The position numbers and the translations under genes were made by a program. From Plumapathes pennacea (taxonomy: Eukaryota; Cnidaria; Anthozoa; Antipatharia; Myriopathidae): a stretch of 64,000 nucleotides of DNA. How positions within the stretch are numbered: the first letter of the stretch is position 1; each line of letters opens with the position of its first letter. The notes under the pieces were generated by a model. It was not told where the DNA came from. It worked only from the letters and a program-made list of their open reading frames with translations, and did not search any database. Positions 37,718 to 48,747 of this stretch are shown here, piece by piece. Where the stretch lies: the NCBI GenBank assembly GCA_964036295.1, contig OZ038469.1, positions 4,852,067 to 4,916,066 on the forward strand, written 5' to 3'.

Positions 37718-37828
37718 TGTGATATCCGGCCAGCGGCCACTCGTGCACGCATGCGCGTGATCGCACGTGCTTCAATAAACATGGCGTCTTTTAGTTGATT
37801 TACTTGTGCTCAGCTAGTAGACTTTACA
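37718..37828 (+). repeat. Left LTR, 111 bp
   Basis: Starts tgtgatatccgg and ends gactttaca. It contains caataaa, a possible polyadenylation signal, in the middle. It is identical by eye to the right LTR. It is unusually short for a Ty3/gypsy element. Confidence 0.92.
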
Positions 37829-37847
37829 TTGGCGACGAGGATTGAAA
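37829..37847 (+). promoter_or_regulatory. Probable tRNA primer-binding site
   Basis: The bases following the left LTR read ttggcgacgaggattgaaa, including the TGG expected to pair with a tRNA 3' CCA end. I cannot name the tRNA. Confidence 0.6.
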
Positions 37848-37969
37848 CAAATCAAGCCACAGAAGAGGGAAAGCAACCCAGAACACCACCGAGAAGCAGT
37901 GGACAGTGAAGTAGCAGAAAAAAAGAGTGAAAAACACAGACGCGTCATATCGTCATATCGATCGACAAC

Positions 37970-40726
37970 ATGGCACACGCACCAGAAGCAGCAGCAGTGT
38001 TACCTCAACCAACAGCCGTAACCGTCGTTACAGAAACCAGAAACCTAAAAAGCTCTGTATTTTCCCATGCCGATGACCAAATAGCGACCGGGAAGCAATG
38101 GGAAGAATGGCTAGAGGGCATCGAACGTGAGTTTCGTTATTTCAAGATCACCGAGCCAGCCGACAAGAAAGATGCGCTTATCATCTACGGGGGAAAAGAA
38201 ATCGGAAGGTTGGAAAAAAGCTTGCCGAATCCAGCACAGGCAGACCTAAATGAGTACGAACAATTGAAGACAAAGTTGAACGATTATTTCACGCCGCGAA
38301 AGAATAAACACCACGCAAGATATTTATTTGCACGAATGAGACCAACATCGGGAGAAACCACAGCAGCATACGCAACCAGGCTGAGAGAGAAAGCCCGTGA
38401 ATGCGAATTTGGAGGAAACCTGGAGGAAAGGATCCTGGAACATTTAATCCAAACGATCGAAAGTCGGGTTCTTATCCAGAAAACTATCAACAAGAAGTGG
38501 AATTTGACACAGCTCCTGACAGAAGCAACCCAAATGGAAGATACATCACTGCAAATCCGCAACATGAAATCCCCAGATGCAGTTCAGGAGGTAGCCAGAG
38601 TCAAACAGCAGCCTCGATTCAGACAGGAGAGACCTCAGAGAGACAGAGGACCTTCCAGAGGGAGACCAGCAACTCATAAATCAGCATATACTCAGAAATC
38701 ACAATCCTGTGGATACTGTGGACGGACAGGAACTCACCAAGATGGACGGGACTGCCCAGCATATGGCAAGAAATGTAATAAGTGCAATAAGCTGAACCAT
38801 TTTGCCATTGTATGCAGAGGAGACACTCAACGAAAGAGTTCAACCACCCCTACCTACAAGACTAAGCGACCCGAGCAGAGGAGAGGTCAAATCAAGAAAA
38901 CCACAGAACAGGAGCAAGACAGCTCAACAAGTTCTGATGACGAGTTCTTCAACCAGGCAGCCCGACACCTTAAACGAGCCAGGAAAGTGAAAGAGGCAGG
39001 CATAACGGACAAGTTGATAAGAGTGAGGATAGACGATGTTGATGTGCAAGTTGAACCAGACAGTGGTGCAGACGTCAACCTGATGGATGAACACCAATTC
39101 AAAGCCCTGACCCACAGATCAAACCAGCCACCAACATTACAGGTCAGTCAAACCAAGCTCAGCACATTGCAGAATGCATTGCCAGTAAAGGGGGAATTCA
39201 AGGCAGTGATACGCAACAAGACCCGTGGAATTGCAGCAAAATTCATCGTGGTTAAAGGGAGGATCAACTCACCCCCACTCATTGGCAAGGACAGCCTTGA
39301 TGAGCTAGGAATGCTACAGATCTGCCAGGAGGGTTCATTTGCCCAATCCAACGACTTGAGAATCCCAGATCAGTCACCAGGGATCAAGGCAGTCACAAGA
39401 GACAAAATAGCAGCCATCACACACCAGTACAGCCACATCTTTGACGGGATAGGAAAGATCGAAGACACCAAGAATGGCAGAGAGATTTATGCCAGATTCA
39501 GCATGAAACAAGGAGCAGTTCCAGTAGCCCAGAAGCCACGACAAGTTGCATATTACTTGCAAGGGCCCCTCAAGAAATGGCTGGAAGAAGGCATCAAAGA
39601 AGAGATCTTTGAAGAAGTACCCCAAGACGAACCAGTAACGTGGTGCTCACCATTGGTGGTACAGCCAAAACCAAGATACAGCAAAGTACCGAAGGAGCAG
39701 TTGGAGCCTCATATGATCCGAACCAGTGTTGACCTGAGAATCCCCAACAAGTCCATGGAAAGAAACAGGATCACTCAAGGACCAGTGGTCGAGAACTTCA
39801 CATACAAGTTCCATGACTGCACAGTATTCTCAAAGTTGGACATGAAGCAGGGATATCACCAACTACTGCTACATCCAGAATCCAGAGCAGTTGCAACCTT
39901 CAGTACACCATGGGGAAACATGAGACCAAAGCGCCTGATCTTCGGAGCAAATTCATCTCAAGACCTCTTCGACGAGGCCATCTATCGAATCTTCGGAGAC
40001 ATACCGAAATGCCTGAACCAAAGGGATGACATCCTACTGGGAGGGCGTGACATGGAAGAACAAAACACGACACTAGAGACGGTCCTGAGGAGAGCAGCAG
40101 ATTTTGGAATCACTTTCAACAAGGAGAAGTGCCAATTCGGAGTTGAAGAAATTGATTTCTACGGATACCGATTCACAAAGAGCGGGCTGAAACCAACACC
40201 AGACAAAGTCCGTGCTGTGAAAGAAAGCCAACCTCCCCAATCCAAAGAGGCAGTCAGAAGCTTCCTTGGCATGATCGGATACCTGTCGAAATTCATCCCC
40301 AGATACTCATCTCTGACAGCACCACTGAGAGTGCTGACACACAAGAACACTCAGTTCAAGTGGGGAGCAGAAGAAGCCGCAGCATTTGAGACGCTGAAGG
40401 ACAGCATCACAAACGAAGACACTATGGCCTACTTCAACCCGAACAGACCGATAGTACTGAGAGTAGAGGCCAGTTACCACGAAGGATTGTCCGCAGGACT
40501 TTTCCAGACAACTGACAAAGGACTGCAACCAGTACACTTCATAAGTCGCACCATGACCGAGACAGAGAAACGGTACAGCCAAACGGAGAAGGATGCTCTA
40601 TCCGTGCGATGGGCTAAGAATCGCTTCAGCATATACCTCCTTGGGGCACCGAAGTTCAAGATCATAACAGCACACAAACAACTCATTCCTATGTTCACCA
40701 AGCCAACTGCAAGACTTCCACCATGA
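37970..40726 (+). pseudogene. gag-pol of LTR element: gag, protease, RT, RNase H (ends at nonsense codon)
   Basis: One continuous frame of 918 codons. Residues 1-240 resemble retrotransposon gag; about 245-285 hold two zinc knuckles, the second a CX2CX4HX4C; around 364 is the aspartic-protease motif DSGA. Reverse transcriptase lies at about 500-740, with the two catalytic Asp in RDDILLGG near 685. RNase H follows from about 810. It stops at TGA (40724-40726) inside RNase H, and the same frame resumes immediately. RNase H also reads TAHKQL where family members usually have an Asp after the Thr, so a catalytic position appears lost. Start: the ATG 141 bases after the LTR. Confidence 0.85.
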
Positions 40727-41257
40727 ATCGAGAAGTGGGTGATGGATATGCAAGATGTAGACTACGAGATGGTCTACGAACCGGGCAAGGATGAAGCAGA
40801 CCCGCTAGGTTTCTTGTCCAGGCACCCGCTACCTGAGACCGGGACAGATTCTACACAGAAGGTCATAAAGCAGGTTATTGCCACTGAGCATGCAGTCGTA
40901 CTGAACCGCATCAAAGAAGAGACCCAGGAAGACAAACAGCTCCAGAAGGTGAACCAGAGAATTTTGACAAATGACTGGGAGCATCACAAGAAAGACCCGG
41001 ACATAGCACCATTCTACATGGTCCGACAGGAACTATACTCAGCAGAAGGAATGATCTTCAAGATGCACCAGATCATCATCCCAAGGAACCTTCAACGGAA
41101 AGTCATCAAAGCAGCACATAGCCTTGGACACCTGGGCATGACCAAAACGAAACAGATGCTAAGGCAAAAGTATTGGTTTCCCACCATGAACAGCATGGTA
41201 GAAGAAATCATAGGGCAGTGCTACCAATGCCAAGTAACCACAAACAGTACCGCCAAG
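40727..41257 (+). pseudogene. Continuation of pol: RNase H end and integrase zinc finger
   Basis: Same frame as the upstream part, directly after the TGA; the frame stays open to 41272 (its first ATG is 40739). It contains the end of RNase H (EKWVMDMQDVDYEMVYEPG) and the integrase N-terminal HHCC finger: two His in HSLGHLG and CYQCQ. Homology shifts frame near 41256-41258, where one base appears missing, and the last residues before the stop at 41272 are out of frame. Confidence 0.75.
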
Positions 41258-41862
41258 AGCCAATCAAGATGACACCCGTACCAAAGAAACCGTGGGACGT
41301 TGTCGCAGTAGACTTTGGAGGACCATATCCAGATGGTCACTACAACCTGGTAGCAATCGACAAGCGGACCAGATACCCAGAGGTGCAGCAAACCCACTCA
41401 ACAGCATTCAAGCCACATCCAGCTACTGGTATCACACCATACGAAGCATTGATGAACAGACAAGTGAGGACCAAGCTGGACCACCAACACAGAAACGAGG
41501 ATGCAGAAAGCATGAGAGACATAGCAGTCAACGAGAGAGATGAAGCATACAAGGACAGATTGAAGAGAAATGCTGAGAACAGGAACACCAAGAGACACAC
41601 CTTCATAATTGGAGACTATGTGATACTGAAACAGACCAAGAAGAACAAGTGGTCGACAGCCTATGAACCAGCATTCTATACAGTCTACCGTATAGATGGA
41701 TCCAGTATCTCAGCCAGACGAGTGACAGATGGGAGAGAGATATGTCGCGACGCAAGCCGCTTCAAGCTAGTCAATGCAGTTATCCAGAACATGGAAGAGA
41801 TACCACAGAGCGAGAATGTAACACCAGAGTCTACTTTCCAGCACAAACACAGAACCAGTTGA
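41258..41862 (+). pseudogene. Continuation of pol: integrase with internal deletion
   Basis: The frame after the shift opens with the start of the integrase core (VVAVDFGGPYPDG, carrying the first catalytic Asp). At about 41413 it jumps straight to the region that normally follows the core (TGITPYEALMNRQVR). The second Asp and the Glu of the DDE triad are absent, so roughly 110 residues are missing. The C-terminal part (GDYVILKQTKKNKW) is preserved up to the stop at 41862. Confidence 0.75.
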
Positions 41863-42175
41863 ACCAGACGAACCAGTGGAAATGTGCATACCAGAGGAAG
41901 CCACCATCAGCACTCCCCAGGAGCCAGCACCGAAGAAGACCCCAGGAACCAACCCGAGACCACAGAGAACCAAGCGCAGACCAGCTTACTTAGGCGATTA
42001 TGTATAAGGATGGACATACAACCCGGATGCTGCAGAGACAATCTGAACAGTACTAACGACTAACCATTTTCTTATACTAGATTAGTCTCGACTTAGGGTT
42101 CATAATAAGAGACTGAATCATTGTTATACTACTAATTAGCTGTTAGGTTTAGTTGCTAAAGTACGCATGTATCCC

Positions 42176-42189
42176 AAGAAGGGGAGAGA
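42176..42189 (+). promoter_or_regulatory. Polypurine tract
   Basis: aagaaggggagaga abuts the right LTR, the position of the plus-strand primer in LTR elements. Confidence 0.75.
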
Positions 42190-42300
42190 TGTGATATCCG
42201 GCCAGCGGCCACTCGTGCACGCATGCGCGTGATCGCACGTGCTTCAATAAACATGGCGTCTTTTAGTTGATTTACTTGTGCTCAGCTAGTAGACTTTACA
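42190..42300 (+). repeat. Right LTR, 111 bp
   Basis: Identical by eye to the left LTR over its full length and followed by the gtccc target duplication. Confidence 0.92.
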
Positions 42301-42305
42301 GTCCC

Positions 42306-43285
42306 TGGGACTATGCCGACGGTTTCTGCATAGTTTCTGTAAACTTTTAGCGCGCGCGTCGTGAGAAATTAGAGCAAACTAGAGCAAATCATGCACTAAT
42401 TAAAATATCAAACCTTTCGAGCAAAGGAGTCAAGTTTGAGCTGCTATATCTCACCAACGGATGAAGATTGACAAAGCAAATGTATTGCAAATAGTCTTCT
42501 TATAGTCCAAAGAAACTTTCTTGAAAGTTTCAAGGCTTTTCAATTTTTGACAAAAAACTCTGTGCTATAGCTTTAGCATTTTGTCAAAATCCGGCCATTT
42601 TTTGACCTTCTCAGAATCGCATGAAACTTTCAGGAAACGTTCCTGGGACAATGCCGACGGCTATGCATAGTTTTTGTAAACTTTTAGCGTGCGCGTCGTG
42701 AGAAATTAGAGCAAATTAGAGCAAATCATGCACTAATTAAAACATCACACCTTTCGAGCAAAGGAGCCAAGTTTGAGCTGCTATATCTCGCCAACGGATG
42801 AAGATTGATAAAGCAAAAGTATTGCAAAAAGTCTTGTTATAGTCTAAAGAAAGTTTCCTGAAAGTTTCAAGGATTTTCAATTTTTGACAAAAAACCCTGT
42901 GCTATAGCCTTAAGTATTTTGTGAAAATCCGGTCATTTTTCGTCCATCTCAGAATCTGATGTAACTTTCAGGAAACGTTCTCCAGGAAACGGACTATAAC
43001 AAGACTTTGGAATACGTTTGCTTTATCTATTTTCTTCCTTTGGCGAGATATTCAGCTTAAACTTGGCTCCTTTGCTCGAAAGGTGTGATGTTTTAATTAG
43101 TGCATAATCTGGTCTAATTTGCTCTAATTTCTCACGACTTGCGTGTTAAAAGTTTGCAAAACCTATGCAAAAACCGTCGGCATATTCCCAGGAACGTTTC
43201 TTGAAAGTTTCATGCGATTCTGAGATGGTTGAAAAATGACCGGATTTTGACAAAATACTAAACTAAGGTTATAGCACAGGTTTCT
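42306..43285. repeat. Satellite array, right edge, with inverted terminal monomer
   Basis: The monomer broken by the LTR element resumes at 42301 and is followed by two diverged edge-type monomers (they retain caaaggag). At about 42980 the orientation flips: 42985-43285 reads as the complement of a monomer, with ctttgctcgaaaggtgtgat and ccgtcggcata in reverse order. The flip lies in the dyad of the unit. Similarity fades out near 43285. Confidence 0.85.
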
Positions 43286-45041
43286 TTTATGCGAAGTTTG
43301 CAGCCTTATTTCTCGCGGATTTTTTTAGATACAATCATAAATTGCATATCAGCTCTTTTTAAGATAGTTAGAAATGTTCCCTGAAAATTTTACGTGATTC
43401 GAATGATTGGACGAGACGGGACATTGTTTTCAGTTAGGGGCAAAAAATGGCCGATTTCCCAATAAAAAACGGTTGGGGTTTAGGCTTAACTTTTGATCCA
43501 AAATCGGCCCACTTTGACCAAAAATTTAAATCCTTCCAAACTTTCAGGAAACGTTACTAGCTCTATAACGAGTTTTCAGGTGGTTCAACTGGCTAATTTT
43601 TCGTCATTTCAAGAAAGAGATATGTTGATAGGGATGGGCTAGAAAATCGGAAGACTCACTGAATAAAAAATAATAATAAAAAGGAAAAGGCGGTTACCCG
43701 CGCGTTGTTTTGTTAATGCGTCTAATGTGTATGAAATTGATTGCCAAATGATAAGCGTGCTAAAACCGGCTTGACCACATTTTTCACACGTTTCATTCCA
43801 CCGTGCACAGCAGCCATTTGTGAGAAGACTCCGACAAATTACAAAGAATATTGAGAAGGAACTGTGTATTGTGTACATGAATCATATCGAACAGAAACTA
43901 AAGGAAAAGTGAGATTTGGACTCGGGCAACGGACAAAAAGGAAAAACGCAAAAAGTAAAAATGTTGAATTTGTATTCTCTTTAGTTTGAAACACATGTTC
44001 GATTCATCACGAAATAAGTTTTGTCTTTAGCTGCCACCTATCTAGCTTTGGTTATAAATAAGTTTTTTTTTTTTTCTGGCTATGATCTGACGGAAGCACT
44101 TTTAATTAATGTTTTCAGTTAAGAATACTCAACGACCCTCATTAGGCGATTTTCGTAATTATTATAAATTCACCTAGCTCAGCAAATTAACATTCTACTG
44201 CAGAATCTACACTATTCTTTTCTTGGACTCCAATGGGGAACGGATTACAACATCCTTGGCAAGTAATTCTACTCGTATTAAGTTTTAGATTTCCTTTTTA
44301 GATTCTTTTTGGCGAGGGAAATTGCATCCTCGGGATGCAAGTGTTCTAGAAATGCATAATTGTTTTGGCTAAACAGTCGCACAATACGATGCTTTTCTAT
44401 TCAAAGCGTATCCATTATTACAGTCAAAACGGATGTGACTTTGTTTCAATTTTTAAAGGACTTTGCGGAGGGAAGATGAAGAGCTACGTGTAATTGTTCT
44501 TTTAGTTATTCTTATAATACACCTGACCAGTGCAACATGTTTTTCTTGACTCTACATCTTTCGTTTCTTGATGTCAAACGGAAATTAAAAGGATTGCAAT
44601 ATTCCTGGTAAGAATTAGGCTTCTTACGTTAATTTTATTGGATCACACTTTGGTGAAAAAAGCTTAGTTTGCAATTTGTGATCTACAGTGATAATTTCCT
44701 AACATATGATGTGAAGCTTTTCTCTTTGAAGCGTTTCTTTTATTATTTTTATTATTACCTTTTTTTAAATTATTTGTTCCGCCAAATATGATACAAAATG
44801 TAAGAAATGACGCACGGTTTAATTAAAAGGGTTTACAGCATGCAATTTCCCGCGTACGGCGCCGAAGGGCTAATTACACCTAAAATTAGTCAGTAATTGG
44901 TATGATGCACAGCTTCTCTGCTGATAACAAGCATAGAGTCGACGGATGAAAGACTAAAAGGTCTTCACTTCGCATCTTTACAGCCATTTCTCCTCTACTT
45001 TTGCTGCCGCTCAAAAGTCAGCGAAATCCAGAACATCCAAC
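43286..45041. other. Intergenic stretch without recognisable gene
   Basis: AT-rich sequence between the satellite and the GPCR gene. The only notable ORF (43639-43878, minus) has no family character. No tRNA, hairpin or mobile element stood out. Confidence 0.5.
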
Positions 45042-46067
45042 ATGGCGCGCAATATTTTGTTTGATAATTTCACGTTTGGCTCCAACGACTCAGCAGCTAC
45101 AAAGCTGCATAACTCAAAGTTTTGCCCTTCTTATGTCTTCGAAACTTTGGACAGTTCTATTCCATACATCGTGAACGCTGTTTTGAGCATGTTACTGGCC
45201 ATCACGACAACGTTCGCAAACCTTTTGGTTCTCTTAGCGATGCGTCATGTCACCTCCATCCGCTTGCCGTCCAGGCTTCTGCTCTGCTCTCTTTTGCTGT
45301 CAGATCTTGGGTCTGGTTTAATTCTCCAAACTCAGACTGCTGCTTTGCTCTTTATGAAGACAAGCAAATCTCCAAGTGCGATGATACTTTGTTTGTTGTT
45401 TAAGTCAATTGAGTTTTTCGCATGGTTGTTCGGCGGTGTGTCGGTGCTTACAATGACAGCGATAAGCCTGGACCGGTACACTGCACTGTTTTATCATATT
45501 AGATATCAACAGATTGTGACGACCAGGCAAGTCTCTGTTGTCCTTATCTTCGTCTGGCTGTTTTCGGTATTTATTGCATCAACAGGATTATGGGATTTGG
45601 TCGTACGAGGGCATATTGTGGTCATCAGCTTTGTTGTGTGCTTCCTCGTCATATCCGTGGCCTACATCAAAATTTACCAAGGTTTGCGAAAGCAGCACGG
45701 CCAGGTACAAGCTGAAATTAGCGCCCAAGCTCAACAAGGGGCGGGAAACACACTGAGCATGGCGAGATACAAGAGAATAGCATCTGCCATGCTAAGGGTC
45801 TACGTACTTTTCATCCTTTGCTTCGCCGTTCCTTTCGTTTATGTACAACTAAAAGATGTAACTGTCAAGAACAATGCCCTGGCTCAATGGATCTGGGAAT
45901 TCCTTTCCACAGTTGCGTTTCTAAGCTCGTGCTTAAACCCGTTCGTCTATTGTGCGCGTCTGCCTGATATCCAAACTGAAGTTCTGAAAAAAACTTCGCA
46001 GCTTTGTTTTCTATGCCGCTCAGTTGTGAGACTGAGTGATCAAGAAACTCCACAAGAAACTGACTGA
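45042..46067 (+). CDS. Class A (rhodopsin-type) GPCR, single exon, melanocortin/adenosine-cluster-like
   Basis: A 341-residue seven-helix receptor in one exon. Helix landmarks: N60 in TM1 (TFANLLVLL), D88 in TM2 (LLLSDLG), DRY at 144-146 ending TM3, and NPFVY at 299-303 in TM7. The cytoplasmic end of TM3 (DRYTALFYHIRY) and a very short second extracellular loop without Cys resemble the melanocortin/adenosine group of rhodopsin receptors, which are known in cnidarians as many intron-less copies. TM6 has CFAVP instead of the usual CWxP. N-terminal Asn at residue 9 begins an N-glycosylation site. The ATG follows a ccaac context. An AATAAA about 285 bases past the stop (46352) could be its polyadenylation signal. 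The ligand is unknown. Confidence 0.88.
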   Translation: MARNILFDNFTFGSNDSAATKLHNSKFCPSYVFETLDSSIPYIVNAVLSMLLAITTTFANLLVLLAMRHVTSIRLPSRLLLCSLLLSDLGSGLILQTQTAALLFMKTSKSPSAMILCLLFKSIEFFAWLFGGVSVLTMTAISLDRYTALFYHIRYQQIVTTRQVSVVLIFVWLFSVFIASTGLWDLVVRGHIVVISFVVCFLVISVAYIKIYQGLRKQHGQVQAEISAQAQQGAGNTLSMARYKRIASAMLRVYVLFILCFAVPFVYVQLKDVTVKNNALAQWIWEFLSTVAFLSSCLNPFVYCARLPDIQTEVLKKTSQLCFLCRSVVRLSDQETPQETD

Positions 46068-48747
46068 GGAAATTAATGAGATCATTGCAGAGTAAATGAT
46101 AACCAAGCCTGGTTTCTACAGTCCCAGACTGATCTGAGATCTAGATCGAAGTGTTCGTCACCCGGGGGAGGGAGGTACTCCCGTATAAAAATGACGGGGT
46201 ACTAAAATGGGCGTGGCTCGAGCATATTTTGACCCTAAAAGGTACCAAAGAGAAACATACTAGGAATTAAAAGTTTCGGTGCCTTTGATAGCTTTAAAGA
46301 ACAGCCCATTTGTTTTTTACAGAGCTGTGACCCCGGGGCTGTGACTCATACAATAAAAATGTATTCGACTGTATAACTTGGCCCCCGGGGGCCAAGTTAT
46401 ACACTCTTTGGACAAGCGGGCCCGGATCTAAAACTGCCAAGAACTAAAATGTTCGCTAATTTTTTTAATGACCTGACAAATATTTCCTCCCGCACGTGAT
46501 TGGTGGAATCGTGACACGAGACCGAATAACGTCTGCTCACGAGCGGACGTTATCAGCAAATAAGCCCCGCCTGGCGAACTATCGCTGTTTATTGACAATA
46601 TCCGAGCTTCGCAACTGTTCGCTTCTCGGAACAGATAATATCCTCGGACAATTATCAGTTCATATTTCCTCTCCAAAAGTAGTTTATTGTTTATATAAAC
46701 AATAAAGTACGAAGAAATATTGATCCGCCCTGTTCAAAAACTGACTCGGGGGGTGCTGTTATGCGCGAAAAAAATCCTCACGCGGGAGCAGCCGCGTTCC
46801 ACTTCTATCCAATTTTTTTCTCCCGACTGTAACCGAGCTCACTGGCAACGACAGGTCTTGTTTACTATAACTTTTATGGGTTATATTTTGAGGAATATTT
46901 TAGTATTTGTTATCTACTCATTCGATTATTCAGATTAGGAGCACAGTGTAATTATAATACTTTTACCTTCATTTACACTTTAGCCAAACGTTCAAATAGA
47001 GTTATCATTACGATATCCACCTTGCACTGAAACCAATCAAGTTATTTAATCTTCTTTAATTTTAGTACTAATGATCTTATACCTTTTGGCAAATCATAAC
47101 TGGCCGGAACTTTGTAAGTGTTCGTTACTTGGATTAGTTCACCAAAGTTTAGCGTATATTTACATTTCTGGAATTAACCTTATTGTTTAGCTTGTACTGT
47201 TCTTGCTCTCCTTAGAGGCAGAGCCTACCTGGAACAGTGTCGTTGCGTAATGTTGATTTCCCAATATTCTTTGTAGGTACTTTTACTAGATTTTACTGCT
47301 TAAGACTAATTTTACAATCAATCGCTTATTACTTGACACTTATTTAATTTTATCTGCTTCATTACTCATAGTTTAAAATGTGAAATACAATGTAATTGGA
47401 ATAAATTTTATCAGTAGTGAGCATCAGAGATGGCTCGTAAGCCACAAGGCGCAGACGAGTTCTTGTTTTCTATTATCTAAAAAACTTATATAATATATAC
47501 TAGCCTACATGAAGGGTAACGTAGGACGAAGGCATACGTTCTAAATATGATAGAGCCGTTTTCGGACGACTGTCGAAAGTAATCGTGTGATTGCTTTGAT
47601 TTTGCATTTGCGACGCTTTCCGATTGGTCCTAGCAACTTGAGCAACATTCTTGGCCAATGAAGAGCAAAAGCAAAGCCAAATTCATATAATATGCCTTCG
47701 CGCTCCCGCGATGAAATGGTCGGCGGCATCCTTCATGTAGGTTACTGTAAAGTCCTCTGCGCCCTGTGGTTAAGCCCTAAAGATGTTAAACTACTGTAAC
47801 CATAAAGAGGTGTGGCGAGGTCGGTTATGAACAAACTTGTTACGCCCACAAGCGGTGTGACTAACCTGTTTTGCAACGGATGAATATATTCAGTAATATT
47901 ACAGTACACTTAAAATACCCTTCAGCACACACCCTAAAATAATATATCAATAGCCCCTTCACCAAAAAAAGATGCTCACTAAAAACGTTATTTGGCTTAA
48001 CAATTACCTCTATTTAAACTGTGATAACTAAGTTTCTTAAAAGTAAATTGATCACCCACAGAAATGGTGTTGATTATGCAGTGTTAATATAAAAACTAGT
48101 ATATCCAAATATAGTGATAGCTGCGCTTGTTAAGATGGAATTAAATTGTAAAACCAAACTGAGCAATCGTATGACCTGATAAAGCTAACAGCTTGTAATC
48201 CTATAAACTGTGTACACAGAAATGAAGCCGACGAAACAAACCCTAAATCTAAACTACGAAGTAATATGGACAGGATAAAAAGCACAGATTATTCGCACGT
48301 GGAAAAGAAAGCCGTCCAGCAGGACATGTCATGAAGTCAAATGCCGCAAAGCATTTTGGTTACAAAGCGCGCGAGGCAGTTTGGTCTAATTGCAAAGTCG
48401 AGTGCAGTCAATTGAATCGAAAATTTCCCTGCATAATATACGATATCTTATGTCAAGAATATAAACTCCTGCTTCGCTCGCTGAGCAGAAATTAAAGCGA
48501 TAAGACTGCATTTATAAACAATGGCGCCACAGGTATTTAACATAGAACCTTCATAGCATAGTTTTGAGTCTGTGAATAAAATGTTTTAAATGTCGCAGTC
48601 TGAACAAGACGTTTTTAAAGACCAGTGACCTATTTTACACTTTCCAACTCCCCTATAGGTGATTGTTAATCCAACATAAGTACTATAGAGATATTAAAGT
48701 CCTCAAATTAGCGCACTCATATAGTTATCACTGAAAGCTTCGCTGCA
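46068..48747. other. Intergenic stretch with dispersed repeats
   Basis: No coding gene recognised. A dispersed repeat near 46160-46210 contains ggtactcccgtataaaaatg, also seen in shorter form near 14830. A 20-base palindrome, ttggcccccgggggccaa, lies near 46379-46396. A MITE-like element is at 47503-47742. The rest is AT-rich. Confidence 0.5.
47503..47742. mobile_element. Short MITE-like element
   Basis: cctacatgaagg at the left end is matched by ccttcatgtagg at the right end (about 240 bp apart). No transposase ORF; the ORF 47541-47729 on the minus strand lies wholly inside it. The target duplication is unclear. Confidence 0.45.

Larger units (their letters stand above)
37718..42300 (+). 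mobile_element. Ty3/gypsy-type LTR retrotransposon, defective
   Basis: A 4583-bp element between 5-bp direct repeats gtccc (37713-37717 and 42301-42305), with 111-bp LTRs (37718-37828 and 42190-42300) identical by eye and running TG to CA. Directly after the left LTR comes ttggcgacgag, placed as a tRNA primer-binding site. Before the right LTR is a purine tract, aagaaggggagaga (42176-42189). Inside, a gag-pol reading frame in the order gag, protease, RT, RNase H, integrase identifies the Ty3/gypsy group. The coding region carries a nonsense codon, a frameshift and a loss of most of the integrase core. The element sits inside a satellite monomer. Confidence 0.92.
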
